Source of the DNA: Enterobacteriaceae bacterium LSJC7
GTDB lineage: Bacteria; Pseudomonadota; Gammaproteobacteria; Enterobacterales; Enterobacteriaceae
Length of the DNA: 64,000 bases
NCBI GenBank assembly: GCA_000302695.1
Contig: AMFN01000004.1
Location: 372,001 to 436,000, forward strand
Reading direction: 5' to 3'
Shown piece after piece: positions 59,149 to 64,000 of the stretch; positions within the stretch are counted from its first letter, which is position 1; the number at the start of each line of letters is the position of its first letter. The position numbers and the translations under genes are program-made. Under the pieces are notes generated by a model that had not been told where the DNA came from, did no database searches, and saw only the letters and a list, made by a program, of their open reading frames with translations.

Positions 59149-60297
59149 TTGATTAAGTCAGCGCTATTGGTTCTGGAAGACGGAACCCAATTCCACGGTC
59201 GGGCCATAGGGGCAACGGGATCGGCGGTGGGAGAGGTTGTTTTCAATACTTCTATGACCGGTTATCAAGAAATCCTCACCGATCCCTCCTATTCCCGCCA
59301 GATTGTCACTCTCACTTATCCCCATATTGGTAACGTCGGTACTAACCCGGCAGATGAAGAATCCGCACAGGTTCACGCGCAGGGCCTAATCATCCGCGAC
59401 CTGCCCATCATCGCCAGCAACTACCGCAGCCAGGAAGATCTCTCTTCTTACCTCAAGCGTCACAACATTGTGGCGATTGCCGATATCGACACCCGCAAGC
59501 TGACCCGCCTGCTGCGTGAAAAAGGCGCGCAGAACGGCTGCATTATCGCGGGCGATAACCTCGATGCCGCACTGGCGCAGGAAAAAGCGAAGTCTTTCCC
59601 TGGCCTTAAGGGTATGGATTTGGCAAAAGAAGTGACCACCAGCGAGTCTTACAGCTGGTTGCAGGGGAGCTGGACGCTGGCAGGCGAACTGCCGGAAGCG
59701 AAAAAAGAAAGCGAGCTACCGTTCCACGTGGTGGCTTACGACTACGGCGTGAAGCGCAACATCCTGCGCATGCTGGTGGACCGCGGCTGCCGCCTGACGG
59801 TGGTGCCAGCGCAAACATCGGCAGAAGACGTGCTGAAGATGAACCCGGACGGCATCTTCCTCTCCAACGGCCCTGGCGACCCGGAGCCGTGTGACTACGC
59901 CATTAGCGCAATTAAGCGCTTCCTCGAAACCGACGTGCCGGTATTTGGTATCTGCCTTGGCCATCAGCTGCTGGCGCTGGCAAGTGGTGCCAAAACCGTG
60001 AAGATGAAGTTTGGTCACCACGGCGGCAATCACCCGGTTAAAGATATCGACCGCGAAGCCGTGATGATCACCGCTCAGAACCACGGCTTTGCCGTGGACG
60101 AAGCCACGCTCCCGGCCAACCTGCGCGTGACCCATACATCGCTGTTTGATGGCACCTTGCAGGGCATTCATCGCACCGATAAAGCGGCTTTCAGCTTCCA
60201 GGGACACCCGGAAGCAAGCCCTGGCCCGCACGACGCCGCGCCGCTGTTTGACCACTTTATCGAGCTTATCGAGCAATACCGCACTTCCGCGAAATAA
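59149..60297 (+). CDS. carA: Carbamoyl phosphate synthase small subunit
   Basis: CarA is the glutaminase subunit that feeds ammonia to CarB. The 382 residues equal E. coli. The class I amidotransferase triad is visible: [10 protein letters not shown] with nucleophile Cys269, and the late [10 protein letters not shown]. The start is TTG at 59149 behind CTGGAGG, the same unusual start codon as in E. coli. A 19-base gap separates it from carB. Confidence 0.98.
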   Translation: MIKSALLVLEDGTQFHGRAIGATGSAVGEVVFNTSMTGYQEILTDPSYSRQIVTLTYPHIGNVGTNPADEESAQVHAQGLIIRDLPIIASNYRSQEDLSSYLKRHNIVAIADIDTRKLTRLLREKGAQNGCIIAGDNLDAALAQEKAKSFPGLKGMDLAKEVTTSESYSWLQGSWTLAGELPEAKKESELPFHVVAYDYGVKRNILRMLVDRGCRLTVVPAQTSAEDVLKMNPDGIFLSNGPGDPEPCDYAISAIKRFLETDVPVFGICLGHQLLALASGAKTVKMKFGHHGGNHPVKDIDREAVMITAQNHGFAVDEATLPANLRVTHTSLFDGTLQGIHRTDKAAFSFQGHPEASPGPHDAAPLFDHFIELIEQYRTSAK

Positions 60298-60316
60298 TCA
60301 GGAGCGAAAAAGAGCT

Positions 60317-63541
<3,225 letters not shown>

Positions 63542-63560
63542 TCCTTACCAGTAGATCAGT

Positions 63561-63597
63561 AAAATTAACGGCCCCCACAGTGGGGGCCGTTTTTTAT
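63561..63597 (+). terminator. Terminator of carAB
   Basis: ACGGCCCCCACAGTGGGGGCCGT is a long GC stem followed by TTTTTTATT, about 25 bases after the carB stop. Confidence 0.92.
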
Positions 63598-63705
63598 TGC
63601 TCTCGGAGTGTTCCGGTTTTCGCTGTCTGCGCGTTTAAAGCCATGTTCTTTGTCTATAGTTTACTAACTAAGGTTATGAAATGACTACGATGAAGGGAGA
63701 GCACA

Positions 63706-63939
63706 ATGCGAACGACACTACTGGTTACTACTTCACTCACTGCACTCGCGCTGCTGTTTGTCAGCGGCTGTTCGTCTAACCAGACGGTAAGAACCAATGA
63801 TGGCAAAACTATTGTTACCGACGGCAAGCCGCAGGTCGATGACGATACCGGACTGGTTTCTTATAAAAATGCCGAAACCGGCCAGACAGAGCAGATTAAC
63901 CGTGACCGGGTTAAATCCATGAGCGAGCTGGATAATTAA
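63706..63939 (+). CDS. YgdI/YgdR-family small lipoprotein
   Basis: This 77-residue protein has a lipoprotein signal peptide with lipobox FVSGC, so Cys22 should be lipidated. The mature part is one small SH3-like DUF903 domain (VRTNDGKTIVTDGKPQVDDDTG, then VSYKNAETGQ and INRDRVKSM). No function is established; other members are YgdI and YgdR. It is not next to carB in E. coli K-12. The ribosome site is AAGGGAGAG. Only 61 bases remain to the window end, with nothing identifiable. Confidence 0.88.
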   Translation: MRTTLLVTTSLTALALLFVSGCSSNQTVRTNDGKTIVTDGKPQVDDDTGLVSYKNAETGQTEQINRDRVKSMSELDN

Positions 63940-64000
63940 CCTTTAGCATGCAGTGGCGTTGCCGCTGCATTTCTTCCCTGGGCGCTGTAAGCCACCGGAT

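Overview
This is a chromosomal core segment of a member of the Enterobacteriaceae. Gene content and order follow the E. coli K-12 region that runs from fhuF/yjjZ and leuQPV, across the arcA–thr junction (the K-12 map origin), to carAB. Near-full-length orthologues, the three identical CAG-anticodon leucine tRNAs, the thr attenuator, the TTG starts of rpsT and carA, and the Fur, TrpR, DeoR-like, RutR and ArgR sites all fit. It is not E. coli: yjjW/yjjI, yjjJ, creBCD, yaaX and yaaW/yaaI are absent from their K-12 positions. In their place are a CNT nucleoside transporter next to deo, a DUF2238 membrane protein, a dehydrogenase/LysR pair and an MFS transporter. I do not assign a genus.

Layout. 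1-2.1 kb: Fur box, yjjZ, leucine tRNA operon, rsmC. 2.2-8.8 kb: holD-rimI-yjjG, prfC, osmY-ytjA, yjjU-yjjV. 8.8-14.7 kb: nucleoside uptake and salvage block (CNT transporter, deoC-deoA-deoB-deoD). 14.9-25 kb: DUF2238 protein, lplA, ytjB, serB-radA-nadR, dehydrogenase/LysR pair, ettA. 25-32.9 kb: slt, trpR, yjjX, gpmB, rob, creA, arcA, a decayed yjjY, yjtD. 33-38 kb: thrLABC. 38.2-44.5 kb: yaaA, yaaJ-like symporter, talB, mog, MFS transporter, satP. 44.6-50.3 kb: dnaK-dnaJ with two heat-shock promoters, nhaA-nhaR. 50.3-57.7 kb: rpsT, a shortened yaaY, ribF-ileS-lspA-fkpB-ispH, rihC. 57.8-64 kb: dapB, carA-carB, small lipoprotein.

How genes work together. The CNT transporter, with a CRP-like site upstream, would import nucleosides that DeoD and DeoA phosphorolyse, DeoB isomerises and DeoC cleaves. 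Two DeoR-like operators flank the promoter region of deoC, one of them just behind the transporter gene. ThrA, ThrB and ThrC turn aspartate into threonine under attenuation control. DapB takes the lysine branch. CarAB supplies carbamoyl phosphate for arginine and pyrimidines and keeps RutR and ArgR sites in its promoter region. DnaK and DnaJ are the heat-shock chaperone pair. RibF through IspH is the conserved flavin, tRNA-charging, lipoprotein-processing and isoprenoid cluster.

No prophage, insertion sequence, CRISPR array, defence island or clearly new multigene system is visible. The points of interest are regulatory and small-gene details: the paired DeoR-like operators, frameshifted yjjY, truncated yaaY overlapping the rpsT promoter, a divergent thrL peptide, long inverted repeats in the creA-arcA and mog-MFS gaps, and an unassigned small ORF upstream of slt.
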